A stretch of 64,000 bases of DNA from Acidobacteriota bacterium (GTDB taxonomy: Bacteria > Acidobacteriota > Terriglobia > Bryobacterales > Bryobacteraceae), in NCBI GenBank assembly GCA_029776225.1, contig JAKOTR010000054.1, positions 1 through 64,000 of the forward strand, given 5' to 3'. Every line of letters starts with the position of its first letter. Position 1 is the first letter of the stretch. Position numbers and translations under genes: made by a program. The notes beneath the pieces were generated by a model, which worked only from the letters and a program-made list of their open reading frames with translations, was not told where the DNA came from and ran no database searches. Shown here piece by piece: positions 1 through 7,954 of this stretch.

Positions 1-236
1 AGTTGCCGGCCATCGACCGCGACATGTTGGCGTCGCTGGTGGACAACTTCGAGCGGGTTATGGCCGAGGCCCCGAACCCGCAGAAGAAGGACCTGCTACG
101 CCGGCTGGTGAAAAGGGTGCTGGTTCATGACCGCCGCACCATCGAGGTCTGGTACGGGTTACCGAACTGCCGGAGGGTCGAAGACTGGAACAATTGGCTC
201 CTCAGGCAGGACTCGAACCTGCAACCCTTCGGTTAA
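1..236 (+). CDS. Serine recombinase, C-terminal fragment (cut by left edge)
   Basis: The frame is open to the left edge and ends at a TAA lying inside the tRNA-Asn gene. About 60 residues (for example PQKKDLLRRLVKRVLVHDRR followed by a short hydrophobic strand) resemble the extreme C-terminus of large serine recombinases, where a helical stretch with an LLRRLVKRV-type motif closes the protein. The last residues, WLLRQDSNLQPFG, are encoded by the antisense of the tRNA 3' half, so the recombinase borrows its final codons and stop from the tRNA. The catalytic resolvase domain and zinc ribbon lie outside the window. It could be a decayed remnant, because only the tail is visible. The family call rests on recognition of the tail alone. 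Confidence 0.55.
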   Translation, partial: LPAIDRDMLASLVDNFERVMAEAPNPQKKDLLRRLVKRVLVHDRRTIEVWYGLPNCRRVEDWNNWLLRQDSNLQPFG

Positions 237-269
237 CAGCCGAATGCTCTACCATTGAGCTACTGAGGA
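195..269 (-). tRNA. tRNA-Asn (anticodon GTT)
   Basis: The minus strand folds as a full cloverleaf. The 7-bp acceptor stem is TCCTCAG with CTGAGGA, then G as discriminator and an encoded CCA at 197-195. The D arm starts at GCTCAATGG, the anticodon loop CTGTTAA puts GTT at 237-235, and the T arm contains GGTTCGAGTCC. The GTT anticodon assigns asparagine. The 3' end faces left, toward the recombinase fragment, which is the usual orientation when a tRNA 3' end serves as an attachment site. Confidence 0.95.
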
Positions 270-497
270 GCAAACCTAGCGGCGAATCTCATTACACCAA
301 ACAGAGGGGACTGTCGTCAACACCCTCCCCAGGAAGCCGGGGCAGCCGGCGTGATCGGAAGTCAGGGCGACAGGTGTGTTCGGAAGGCCGGGGGACCGGC
401 ACGGGCCAAACGCCAGCGCCGGCGCCCGTTCTTGCCGCCCCGGCTCGCGGCCGCCGGGCTCGGTCCCCGGCACCGCTGGTAAACTTGTTAAGGAAAC

Positions 498-1733
498 ATG
501 ACTTCCAGCACAACCACACTGCCCTTCCAAGAGGTCGTGGAGTCCGAGGGCCACCTCATCGACTCCCACATCATGGAGCGAATCTTCGATGCGGTGGTCG
601 AGTACCAAGGCCGGTTCGAGGTCGAGCAGTTCCGCATCGGCCGCACCAACAGCGAGCCCTCGTATTTGCGCCTGAAGGTCGAAGCGCCCAGCCGCGACCT
701 GCTGGACCAAATGCTCAGCCGCTTGCACGGCCTGGGCTGCTCGCTCGTGGATTCCGCCGACGCCGAACTGGCCCGCGTCGAGCGCGACCGCTGCGCGCCC
801 GACGATTTCTACTCCACCACCAACCACCGTACCCTCGTGCGCTACAAGCAGCGCTGGATCGAAGCGGAAAACCAGCGCATGGACGCGCTCCTGGTGGTCG
901 AAGACGGCCGTGTATTTTGCCGCCGGCTGCGCGACATCCGGGCGGGCGACCTGGTTGTGGTCGGCATGCGGGGCATCCGCGTGATCCCCGAAGCCAAGGA
1001 GCGCGACCGGCTCGCGTTCGCTTTCATGACCAACGGCGTTTCCTCAGAGCGGCAGGTGGAAACGGCGGTCCGCCAGACCGCGGCGCTGATCGAGCAGACG
1101 CGCGCGCAGGGTAAGAAGGTCCTGGTCGTTGCCGGGCCGGTGGTGGTCCATGCCGGCGGAGCGCCCGGCCTGAGCAAGCTGATTCGCGCCGGCTACGTCC
1201 AGGCGGTGCTCAGCGGAAACGCGCTCGGCGTCCACGACATCGAAGCCGCGCTGTTCGGCACCTCCCTCGGCCTTCGCCTCTCCGACGGGCGGCAGGAGGA
1301 GCACGGCCACCGCAACCACATGCGGGCCATCAACGCCATCTACAAGTGCGGCGGCATCCGCCAGGCGGTCGAGTCCGGACGCCTGACCCGCGGCATCATG
1401 TACGAATGCGTGAAGGCGAACGTGCCCTTCGTGCTTGCCGGCAGCCTGCGCGACGATGGTCCGCTGCCCGACACCATCACCGACATGAACGAGGCCCAGG
1501 ACGCCTATGCCGAGCAACTGAAGGGCGCCGGGCTGGTGCTCTGCCTGGGGTCCATGCTGCATTCCATTGCCACCGGGAACATGGCCCCGAGCTGGGTCAA
1601 GATGGTGTGCGTGGACATCAACCCCGCCGTCGCGACGAAGGTCAGCGACCGCGGCACCGGCCAGGCGATCGGTGTGGTCGCGGACGTCGGCCTCTTCCTG
1701 GATATGCTGGCGAAAACCCTGGTTCGCGAATGA
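498..1733 (+). CDS. TIGR00300/LOR-SDH family protein, ornithine cyclodeaminase-like
   Basis: 411 residues matching the whole-length family first named after lysine-oxoglutarate reductase/saccharopine dehydrogenase. Characterised members (archaeal Ocd and the C-terminal half of cyanobacterial AgrE/ArgZ) deaminate L-ornithine to L-proline. The N-terminal third (to about residue 110) is the small alpha/beta domain with GHLIDSHIMERIFD, followed by FYSTTNHRT and a Rossmann-like region. The start ATG has AAGGAAAC just upstream. The stop overlaps the queF start by four bases (ATGA), so translation is probably coupled. There is no fused arginine dihydrolase domain as in AgrE. A pyrroline-5-carboxylate reductase at 26.0-26.9 kb offers a second proline route. 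The family is clear. The substrate is inferred. Confidence 0.75.
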   Translation: MTSSTTTLPFQEVVESEGHLIDSHIMERIFDAVVEYQGRFEVEQFRIGRTNSEPSYLRLKVEAPSRDLLDQMLSRLHGLGCSLVDSADAELARVERDRCAPDDFYSTTNHRTLVRYKQRWIEAENQRMDALLVVEDGRVFCRRLRDIRAGDLVVVGMRGIRVIPEAKERDRLAFAFMTNGVSSERQVETAVRQTAALIEQTRAQGKKVLVVAGPVVVHAGGAPGLSKLIRAGYVQAVLSGNALGVHDIEAALFGTSLGLRLSDGRQEEHGHRNHMRAINAIYKCGGIRQAVESGRLTRGIMYECVKANVPFVLAGSLRDDGPLPDTITDMNEAQDAYAEQLKGAGLVLCLGSMLHSIATGNMAPSWVKMVCVDINPAVATKVSDRGTGQAIGVVADVGLFLDMLAKTLVRE

Positions 1734-2134
1734 AGAAGAAAAAACCCGAGTACACCGAAGATCATGCCAGAGCGGGCATCGATGCGCCGCTGCCCGAGAT
1801 CGAGACCTGGCCCAACCAGTTTCCGGGATACGAAATAGAAATCGTGATCCCGGAGTTCACTTCCGTTTGCCCGAAGACCGGCCTGCCGGATTTCGGCACG
1901 ATTACCGTGCGCTACGTCCCGGACAAGCTCTGCCTCGAGCTGAAGTCGCTCAAGATGTACGCGCTCGCCTACCGCAATCTCGGCATCTTCCAGGAGAACG
2001 TCGTCAACTGCTTCCTGAGGGATGTGGTGAAAGCGGCCAAACCCATTTCCGCCACCGTGATCGGCGAATTCCAGCCGCGCGGCGGCATTTACTCCAGCAT
2101 GACCGCCACCTGGAGAAAGAAGCGTGGCCGCTGA
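1730..2134 (+). CDS. queF: NADPH-dependent preQ0 reductase QueF
   Basis: 134 residues, the length of the short unimodular (YkvM-type) QueF. It reduces the nitrile of 7-cyano-7-deazaguanine to preQ1 in queuosine synthesis, in the cytoplasm. The nucleophilic cysteine is C47 in SVCPKTGLPDFG with its partner D54, and the family signature ELKSLKMY sits at residues 70-77. It is translationally coupled at both ends: a 4-base overlap with the upstream LOR/SDH gene and an 11-base overlap with the downstream GTG start. No other queuosine genes (queC, queD, queE, tgt) are in the window. Confidence 0.95.
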   Translation: MKKKKPEYTEDHARAGIDAPLPEIETWPNQFPGYEIEIVIPEFTSVCPKTGLPDFGTITVRYVPDKLCLELKSLKMYALAYRNLGIFQENVVNCFLRDVVKAAKPISATVIGEFQPRGGIYSSMTATWRKKRGR

Positions 2135-3479
2135 TCCGCACACCGAGGAATTAGCCGCGATCATCCAGGAAATCCGCGAACGCGTGCGTTCGCGCTATCC
2201 CCAGGGGACAGCCGGACCGGGAGTCGTGCTGCCCGACCTCATGCCGATTCTGCACGCGCGCGACGCGGCCGAAGGGAAGGTTGCTTCGATCGGCAGCGTG
2301 AATCCGCGCCCGCCCGGATTGCTGAACTCCATCGTGCAGTCGGTCAAGAAGGCGACCGCGCGGGCGCTGGACTGGCACGTGCGCGAACAGGTGGAATACA
2401 ACCGCGCGATGGTGAACGCGCTGAACGCGATCCTGGAAGCGCTCAACGAAAACAACCGCGCGCTCTCCGCGCTGGGCGCCCGGATCGCCAGTCTTGAGGC
2501 GCGTTCGGAAGAGTACCAGGAATTACGCGACATCCGCGCGCGCTGGTCCGAGTGGCACGTCGAGTGGGAGCGCAAGCTGGCCGATGTTGAGAGCCGCTTT
2601 CTGCGCACCGTCGCCGAGCTTTCCGCCGCCGTACAGGTCCGCGCCGCGCAGGTGGAAACCGCCGCCCGCGACGCGGCGAAAACACAGCACGCCGAGTTCA
2701 TGCGGGCGCTGTGGGACAACATCAAGCAGGTTCGCGCCGAGCTGGAACGCACGATTCACACCGAACTCCGGCTCATCCGCCGGCGGGCCGCGATCGAACC
2801 ACCGTCCCCCGCCCCGCCCGCCGTTGAGGCCCGGGGCGCCGCTCCCGAGATAGACTGGCTCCACTTCGCCGAGCGCTTCCGCGGAACGGAAGAGTACGTG
2901 AAGGAGAAACAGCGGATTTATCTGCCGTATTTCGCGGGCTGCGGCGATGTGCTCGATATCGGCTGCGGGCGCGGCGAGTTTCTCGAGCTGGCCAGGGAGG
3001 CCGGAATTTCCGCGCGCGGCATCGACCTTAGCGAGGAACTCGTCGCGCTCTGCCGCGCGAAGAAACTGGAAGCCGAGACCGCCGACCTTTTCGTGTACCT
3101 CGATTCCCTGCCCGAGCGCTCGCTCGGAGGCATTTTTTGTGCCCAGGTGATCGAGCACCTGCCCCCGGCGCGCCTGCCGGAAATGCTTCGGTTGGCCTGC
3201 ACGCGGCTCTCGACCGGAGGGGTGCTCGTCATTGAGACGCCCAACCCGGAGTGCCTGGCGATCCTGGCCTCGCATTTCTACCTCGACCCGACCCACCGCC
3301 GCCCCGTGCCTCCGCAGTTGCTCTCCTACTATCTGGAGGAGTTCGGTATGGGCGCTATCGAGATCCGCCGCCTGTCGCCTGCCGTCGAGTCCATGCCCGC
3401 GCTGCAATCGCTTCCCGAAGATTTTCGCGAGGCCTTTTTCGGCGCTCTCGACTACGCAATCATTGCGAAGAAGCTCTAG
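2124..3479 (+). CDS. Class I SAM-dependent methyltransferase with N-terminal coiled coil
   Basis: 451 residues starting at a GTG that overlaps the queF end, with GGAGAAAG about 6 bases upstream. Residues about 80-220 are a long, charged, heptad-like helical region rich in E, R and A (predicted coiled coil). The C-terminal domain is a Rossmann methyltransferase: motif I DVLDIGCGRGEFLEL at about 275-289, the acidic ribose contact GIDLSEE, then IFCAQVIEHLP and GGVLVIETPNPE. This coiled-coil plus methyltransferase layout occurs in proteins of surface-polysaccharide clusters, where some methylate or cap sugars. The start of the heptosyltransferase operon 57 bases downstream fits this. The acceptor is unknown. 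Confidence 0.8.
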   Translation: MAADPHTEELAAIIQEIRERVRSRYPQGTAGPGVVLPDLMPILHARDAAEGKVASIGSVNPRPPGLLNSIVQSVKKATARALDWHVREQVEYNRAMVNALNAILEALNENNRALSALGARIASLEARSEEYQELRDIRARWSEWHVEWERKLADVESRFLRTVAELSAAVQVRAAQVETAARDAAKTQHAEFMRALWDNIKQVRAELERTIHTELRLIRRRAAIEPPSPAPPAVEARGAAPEIDWLHFAERFRGTEEYVKEKQRIYLPYFAGCGDVLDIGCGRGEFLELAREAGISARGIDLSEELVALCRAKKLEAETADLFVYLDSLPERSLGGIFCAQVIEHLPPARLPEMLRLACTRLSTGGVLVIETPNPECLAILASHFYLDPTHRRPVPPQLLSYYLEEFGMGAIEIRRLSPAVESMPALQSLPEDFREAFFGALDYAIIAKKL

Positions 3480-3536
3480 ATTCGCGCGGCTTGCGACGAA
3501 CGTCGGGACGCCTTCTTAGGCGGCCTGGATTACGCA

Positions 3537-4616
3537 ATGAACGAGGAAGCCACAAGTTCCCGCGGTTTGCGATCCAGGCTCTACACTGGTGAGGTGGCGT
3601 GGGAGAACATACTCATCCGGGCAACGAACTGGCTGGGCGATGTGGTGATGTCGCTGCCCGCGCTGCGCGCCATACGCCGCGAGTTCCCCAAAGCGCGCAT
3701 TACCGTTCTCGCACGGCCCTGGGTGGCCGGCCTCCTGCGCCGCGAGCCCGCTTGCGATGAGCTGATCGCCGCTCCGACAACCTGGGCCGGACGTCTGCGG
3801 CTCGCCCGCGCTCTGCGCGCGCGGCGCTTCGATGCCGCCATTCTGCTGCCGAACTCCTTCGAATCCGCGCTCGTGGTGTGGATGGCGGGCATCCCCGAGC
3901 GCATCGGCTACAACCGCGACGGACGCGGAGCGCTGCTCACGGCGGCGATCCCGCGCCCCGCGCCGGGCGAGATCCCGCGCCACGAAAGTTTTTATTATCT
4001 GGAACTGCTCCGCCGGGCCGGCATTCTGAAAGAACTGCCTGCCTGCGCGCCGATCGTGCTGGATGGAGCGGCCGAGGCGCGGCGGATCGGGCGGGAGCGG
4101 TTCCAGGCAATGGGGTTCCCGGAGCCGGTCATCGGCGTGAGCCCGGGGGCGGAAAACAGCCGGGCGAAGCAGTGGCCGCCGGAGCGTTTCGCCGAGACCG
4201 CGACCGCGCTCGCCAGGAAGCTCGGCGCCGGAATCGCGCTGTTCGGCTCTCCAAAAGAGCGCGCGCTTGCCCGCGGCGTTGCCGAACAGATCCGGCGAAA
4301 CGGCTGCCGCGTCCTGAACCTGGCAGGAGAAACAACGCTGGAAGAGTTCGTCGAGATGGCGGCGGCCTGCCGGGTGTTCTTGACCAACGATTCCGGAGCG
4401 ATGCACGTCGCCTCGGCGGCCGGCGTGCCCACCGTGGCGGTTTTCGGCCCGACCGACTGGATCGCTACGGCGCCGGCCGGCCCAGTGACGGCCATCGTGA
4501 GGGAACCCGTGGAGTGCAGCCCGTGCATGCTGCGCGATTGCCCCATCGGCCACCGCTGCATGCTGGCGGTTTCGCCCGAGCGGGTGGCGGAAGCTGCCCT
4601 GGAACTGGTGAAATAG
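3537..4616 (+). CDS. waaF: ADP-heptose:LPS heptosyltransferase II-type (GT9)
   Basis: 359 residues from ATG 3537. A GTG at 3594 would give a more typical N-terminus, VAWENILIRATNWLGDVV. Members of GT9 transfer L-glycero-D-manno-heptose from ADP-heptose to the LPS inner core on the cytoplasmic face of the inner membrane. Signatures are NWLGDVVMSLPALRAIRRE, SPGAENSRAKQWPPERFAE (nucleotide side) and TNDSGAMHVASAAGVPTVAV ending in FGPTD. A cysteine-rich tail (ECSPCMLRDCPIGHRC) is common in WaaF. It is followed after six bases by an unrecognised gene, a degenerate HldE-like gene and waaC, which together make an inner-core operon. Confidence 0.9.
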   Translation: MNEEATSSRGLRSRLYTGEVAWENILIRATNWLGDVVMSLPALRAIRREFPKARITVLARPWVAGLLRREPACDELIAAPTTWAGRLRLARALRARRFDAAILLPNSFESALVVWMAGIPERIGYNRDGRGALLTAAIPRPAPGEIPRHESFYYLELLRRAGILKELPACAPIVLDGAAEARRIGRERFQAMGFPEPVIGVSPGAENSRAKQWPPERFAETATALARKLGAGIALFGSPKERALARGVAEQIRRNGCRVLNLAGETTLEEFVEMAAACRVFLTNDSGAMHVASAAGVPTVAVFGPTDWIATAPAGPVTAIVREPVECSPCMLRDCPIGHRCMLAVSPERVAEAALELVK

Positions 4617-4622
4617 GATATC

Positions 4623-5174
4623 GTGCGGAAACCGGCGTTTACGGAAAGACTGGGGCGGTGCCGTATCCTGGTCGTGGCGGATTTCCGCCAGGGCGCGCCC
4701 GAAGTTCAGGCGATCCTGGGCCTGGGCGGGCGTGTAAAGGTTGCAGGAATTGGCACGGCCGCCGTGAAAAAGGAATTGGAAGCCCTGGGGATCGACGTGA
4801 GCGGGGTGGCGCGCTGGCGGCGCGACGTGCGAGAATTGGCGCTCGACCGCCTGCCCGGCGCCGACGCCATTCTGTTCGGAGCGGGCGATTGGGAAGAGGA
4901 ACGCAAGGAAATGATGGAGGTCGAGCGGACAGAGGCGGTCATTGACGGGCGCTTTCCGCGGCTGTTCCTCGGTCCGGCCGATCCGGGGTATGAATTCCTC
5001 CGTTCGCCCGAAGAGCGCGCCGCATACGCATTAGCTCGGGCGGCGGGCGCCGATCCCGATTCAGCAAAGGAGTTTGCAAGCCGGCAGTCAAGTGGATACG
5101 AGAAAAAAGATACTCACGGTGGAAGCAGCAGCCGAGGCCGCACGAAAGTGCCGGCAAAGCGGCAGGCGCGTTAG
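4623..5174 (+). CDS. Unrecognised protein inside the heptosyltransferase operon
   Basis: 183 residues from a GTG six bases after waaF. I do not recognise a family. The N-terminus has a Rossmann-like beta strand (CRILVVADFRQGAPEVQAIL), followed by a region with VKVAGIGTAAVKKELEALGI and then PGADAILFGAGDWEEE, which looks like an alpha/beta fold. The last 30 residues are rich in S, K, R and G and probably disordered. The 3' end overlaps the next gene by about 80 bases, so either this C-terminus or that start may be mis-set. Its place between waaF and the HldE-like gene suggests a role connected with heptose supply or core assembly. That is inference from position only. Confidence 0.55.
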   Translation: MRKPAFTERLGRCRILVVADFRQGAPEVQAILGLGGRVKVAGIGTAAVKKELEALGIDVSGVARWRRDVRELALDRLPGADAILFGAGDWEEERKEMMEVERTEAVIDGRFPRLFLGPADPGYEFLRSPEERAAYALARAAGADPDSAKEFASRQSSGYEKKDTHGGSSSRGRTKVPAKRQAR

Positions 5175-5484
5175 TCTGGTTACAGGTTTATTCGATCCGT
5201 TGCTGGCGGCGCATGCGCGCCGGCTGGCGGAAATCGCACGCGACGGCGGAGCGCTGTTCGTGGCTGTAGGGGAAGCGCCGGACGCGCTTTTGGAAGCCCG
5301 CGCCCGGGCGGAACTGGTTGCCGCTCTGGCCGTGGTAGACTACGTGATACTTGACGGGCAGCCCCCGCAAGAGCTTGCGCGGCTAATCGAGGCGGATTCG
5401 GTTTTCCACGAAGAGGCGGCGGACCGGCAGCGCACCCAGGAACTGACCAGACATGTTCACCACCGCCAGCGGCCAACGCAATAA
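5092..5484 (+). CDS. Degenerate HldE/RfaE2-like nucleotidyltransferase
   Basis: 130 residues from GTG 5092. A TTG at 5074 is also possible, but it lies almost on top of an AAAGGAG. The layout follows the C-terminal adenylyltransferase half of HldE: KILTVEAAAEAARKCRQ, then VSLVTGLFDPLLAAH (where active enzymes have GCFDLLHAGH), a GALFVAVGEAPDALL segment, and the AELVAALAVVDYVI segment that closes the fold. Two key features are missing: the HxGH nucleotide motif reads LAAH, and the C-terminal DVLVKGGDY segment is replaced by an unrelated tail. It is therefore probably not catalytic. It overlaps waaC by 32 bases. Family by eye alignment, loss of activity by inference. Confidence 0.6.
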   Translation: MDTRKKILTVEAAAEAARKCRQSGRRVSLVTGLFDPLLAAHARRLAEIARDGGALFVAVGEAPDALLEARARAELVAALAVVDYVILDGQPPQELARLIEADSVFHEEAADRQRTQELTRHVHHRQRPTQ

Positions 5485-6463
5485 AGGGGGGCCGAGTATC
5501 CTGGTGGTGCGCATCGGTTCGATGGGCGACGTAATCCATGCGCTGCCCGCGGTGGCCACACTCAAGCACAGCTTCCCGGATTCGACGCTGACCTGGATCG
5601 TTCACCCGCGGTGGACCCCGCTGCTCGAGGGCAATCCCTTCATCGACCGTCTGGTCCGGTTTGACCGCCGCAAGCCTAGCAGCGTGGCCGAGGCGTGGCG
5701 CGCCCTGCGGCGGAACCACTTCGATCTGGCGGTCGATTTTCAAGGGCTGATCCAGTCCGCCCTGATCGCCTCCCTGGCGCGCTGCGACCGCATCGTGGGA
5801 TTCCACCAGACGCAGGTCCGCGAGCGCGCGGCGGCGCTGTTCTATTCGAACCGCGTGCGGGTACGCGCAACGCACGTGGTGGACCGCAACCTCGAACTGG
5901 CTGCCGCCGCGGGCGCATCCACCATGCTGGTGAAGTTCCCTCTGCCCGAGGGAGCTCCCGAGGGACACTTGCCCGACGGCCGGTTCGTGCTGTGCTGCCC
6001 GCAAGCGGGCTGGGGCGCCAAGCAGTGGCCATTGGAATACTACCGTGTGCTCGCCCGCAAACTGCGCAACGAACTCGGCGTTCCCCTGGTGCTCAACGGA
6101 CCGCCGGGTTCGGAAGCGCTGCTGAGCTCCGTGCCCGAAGCCGTGGTCCACGTCTCCGGCCTGCCGGGGCTGATTTATGCCACCCGCAAGGCCGCCGCTG
6201 TCTTGGGATGCGACAGCGGGCCGATGCACCTGGCGGCCGCCCTCGCCAGACCGGGAGTCGCCATCTTCGGGCCGACGGACCCGGCGCGCAACGGCCCCTA
6301 CGGAGACTCGTTCACCGTTCTCCGCAGTCCTCATGCGGTGACCAGCCACAAGCGCCGCGCGGCAACCGACCGCAGCATGGAAGCCATCACGCCCGATCAA
6401 GTGCTTGAAGCGCTCAAGGTGCGCCTCGGTTCTCAAACAAGTTTCGCCGGGTCTGGAGCATGA
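5453..6463 (+). CDS. waaC: Heptosyltransferase I-type GT9 glycosyltransferase
   Basis: 336 residues, a second GT9 enzyme. Signatures are ILVVRIGSMGDVIHALPAVA near the start (the WaaC form of the N-terminal motif), LCCPQAGWGAKQWPLEYYRV in the centre, and LGCDSGPMHLAAALARPGVA followed by IFGPTDPARNGPYG. WaaC adds the first heptose to Kdo of lipid A-Kdo2. It starts inside the preceding nucleotidyltransferase-like frame and overlaps the following membrane methyltransferase by four bases, so the operon continues. It is distinguished from waaF by the RIGSMGDV signature and the lack of the Cys-rich tail. No Kdo transferase (waaA) is in the window. Confidence 0.85.
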   Translation: MFTTASGQRNKGGPSILVVRIGSMGDVIHALPAVATLKHSFPDSTLTWIVHPRWTPLLEGNPFIDRLVRFDRRKPSSVAEAWRALRRNHFDLAVDFQGLIQSALIASLARCDRIVGFHQTQVRERAAALFYSNRVRVRATHVVDRNLELAAAAGASTMLVKFPLPEGAPEGHLPDGRFVLCCPQAGWGAKQWPLEYYRVLARKLRNELGVPLVLNGPPGSEALLSSVPEAVVHVSGLPGLIYATRKAAAVLGCDSGPMHLAAALARPGVAIFGPTDPARNGPYGDSFTVLRSPHAVTSHKRRAATDRSMEAITPDQVLEALKVRLGSQTSFAGSGA

Positions 6464-7014
6464 TGCGGCGCTACTGGTTTTCCAAGCGGTATGCGGATAC
6501 GGTGGCGCGGCTGCGCGTGCCGTTCGGGTTCCTGCTGGCCGCCGCGTTCGCATGGTTCGCGGCGCCTTCGCCCGCTTCGCTCGCCGCCGGATTGCCGGTT
6601 GCCGCGGCGGGGCTCTTGCTGCGCGGATGGGCCGCCGGGCACCTTGCGAAAAATCAAAGGCTGGCCACCAGCGGTCCTTACGGGCGCGTCCGGAACCCCC
6701 TTTACCTCGGCACGCTGACGGCTGCCGCGGGGCTGGTGATCGCATCCAGGAATTGGGGTCTGGCGGTCCTGTTCGCCGCCGTGTTCGGCCTTATCTATCT
6801 GCCGGTGATCGAGCTCGAAGAGCAGCACCTGCGCAAGCTGTTTCCGGAGTACAAGCACTACGCGGAGCGCGTGCCGGTTCTCGTGCCTCGTCTCAGGCAT
6901 GCGGGCGCCCGGGACCGGTTCCAGTGGCGGCTGTACTGGAAGAATGAGGAATACCAGGCCCTCTTGGCGTTTCTCGCCGGCGCGGCCCTACTGGTATGGA
7001 AGGTCTGGGGATAG
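6460..7014 (+). CDS. Isoprenylcysteine carboxyl methyltransferase-like membrane protein
   Basis: 184 residues with about four hydrophobic segments (about residues 20-35, 40-58, 85-110 and 165-182). The family signature is present: TSGPYGRVRNPLYLG followed later by IELEEQHLRKLFPEYKHYAE, the SAM-binding C-terminal region of ICMT/PEMT-like enzymes. Bacterial members methylate lipid or unknown membrane substrates. The start overlaps waaC by four bases (ATGA), so it is the last gene of the core operon. A lipid or core modification role is plausible. The substrate is unknown. Confidence 0.75.
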   Translation: MMRRYWFSKRYADTVARLRVPFGFLLAAAFAWFAAPSPASLAAGLPVAAAGLLLRGWAAGHLAKNQRLATSGPYGRVRNPLYLGTLTAAAGLVIASRNWGLAVLFAAVFGLIYLPVIELEEQHLRKLFPEYKHYAERVPVLVPRLRHAGARDRFQWRLYWKNEEYQALLAFLAGAALLVWKVWG

Positions 7015-7017
7015 CCG

Positions 7018-7791
7018 TCAGTTTGCCGGCTTGGCGAATTTCGCGTCGTCTATTGGGACGTTGGCTTTCACCTCGGTCATCGTGATGACAAAGTGGCCGA
7101 GGGTCATAACCTGCTTCAGCCGGAAAGGCACTTTGACTCCGTTGCCGATATCGCGGTAGTCCGACATCTCTGTGCGGACAGCGACGGGACCCTGCTCGGT
7201 ATCGACCGTTCCCGACTGCCCGGCCATAAGGAACGTCTCTGTGTCGATGTACTGGATGAGGGGCCTTCCGGATTTGGGCGTCAGCAGAATGGCGTAGGTG
7301 TCCCGCCCGCCGATCTTCTCTTTCCCCTTCAGTTCGGCCTTGGGATACATTTCGCGCCACTTCAGCGCACCGTTGAAAACGGCCTCGCGCCGCATGTTCT
7401 CCAGCGCTTCCCCGGTTATCTCGGTGATTCCTTCGGGCGTCTGGTTCCAGCCCACCCTGCCGTCAAAGCCCTGCCGGATCTCCCCGACCCCTTCGATGTT
7501 CGTGATGACCAGCCGCTTGTTGGGCGCTTTGGCGTAAAGCTCCATGGTGCCAAGCATCTTGGCAGGCTCCTCGTGCGGCACGAGTCCGCCGGCGTCGTCG
7601 TGATCGTGGTGGGGGGCAATGATCTCCAGGATCCCTTTGGCCACCGTGGAAGTGAGCTCTTCCATGGCTTTCCGGCCGCCGCTGGCTTCGATGGATTTTT
7701 CCAAAATCTGTTCGGCGGTGAGCGGCGTGGGTGTATTCTGGGCGGCCCCCACAAGGCACAACACGCCCGCAAGGATGAGAGTCGGTAGCAT
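7018..7791 (-). CDS. Secreted LolA-like protein of unknown function
   Basis: 257 residues. A signal peptide (hydrophobic residues 2-17, then AQNTPTPLTAEQ) is followed by EILEKSIEASGGRKAMEELT-type helices and antiparallel beta strands. This is the pattern of the LolA/LppX-like outer-membrane lipoprotein-sorting fold that is abundant in acidobacteria (EQILEKSIEASGG at about residues 27-39). A His/Asp-rich stretch, APHHDHDDAGG, at about 59-69 could bind metal. It converges with the upstream ICMT-like gene only three bases away. Likely periplasmic and lipid-binding by fold. The ligand is unknown. Confidence 0.6.
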   Translation of the reverse strand: MLPTLILAGVLCLVGAAQNTPTPLTAEQILEKSIEASGGRKAMEELTSTVAKGILEIIAPHHDHDDAGGLVPHEEPAKMLGTMELYAKAPNKRLVITNIEGVGEIRQGFDGRVGWNQTPEGITEITGEALENMRREAVFNGALKWREMYPKAELKGKEKIGGRDTYAILLTPKSGRPLIQYIDTETFLMAGQSGTVDTEQGPVAVRTEMSDYRDIGNGVKVPFRLKQVMTLGHFVITMTEVKANVPIDDAKFAKPAN

Positions 7792-7902
7792 AGGCCCGCC
7801 TAATCGGCTGATCCAAGTCTAGTACGTTCGGTCCGCGTTTGTTCCGGCCTGAAGTCGTTTGGACGTAAGCGGCAGAGCTACAGGTACTTCTTTTTTGAAG
7901 CG

Positions 7903-7945
7903 GATCGTGGAACGTAGACCCACGGAGGTCTATCATTCCACGATC
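7903..7945. repeat. Long imperfect inverted repeat (43 nt hairpin)
   Basis: Two nested perfect arms: GATCGTGGAA (7903-7912) pairs with TTCCACGATC (7936-7945), and TAGACC (7915-7920) pairs with GGTCTA (7927-7932), leaving a six-base loop and a 2/3-base internal bulge. It lies nine bases past the stop of the leftward enolase-superfamily gene. On that strand the bases after the hairpin are A-rich rather than T-rich, so it is not a standard intrinsic terminator. It may protect the mRNA 3' end or act as a DNA palindrome. Confidence 0.7.
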
Positions 7946-7954
7946 GCTGCCGTC

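Noticed and set aside
1690-1730. preQ1 riboswitch before queF
   Set aside because: The queF start overlaps the preceding gene, leaving no leader.
5180-6745. Long minus-strand frame across waaC
   Set aside because: Arg/Gly/Pro/His-rich composition typical of a shadow frame, against a well-supported heptosyltransferase on the other strand.
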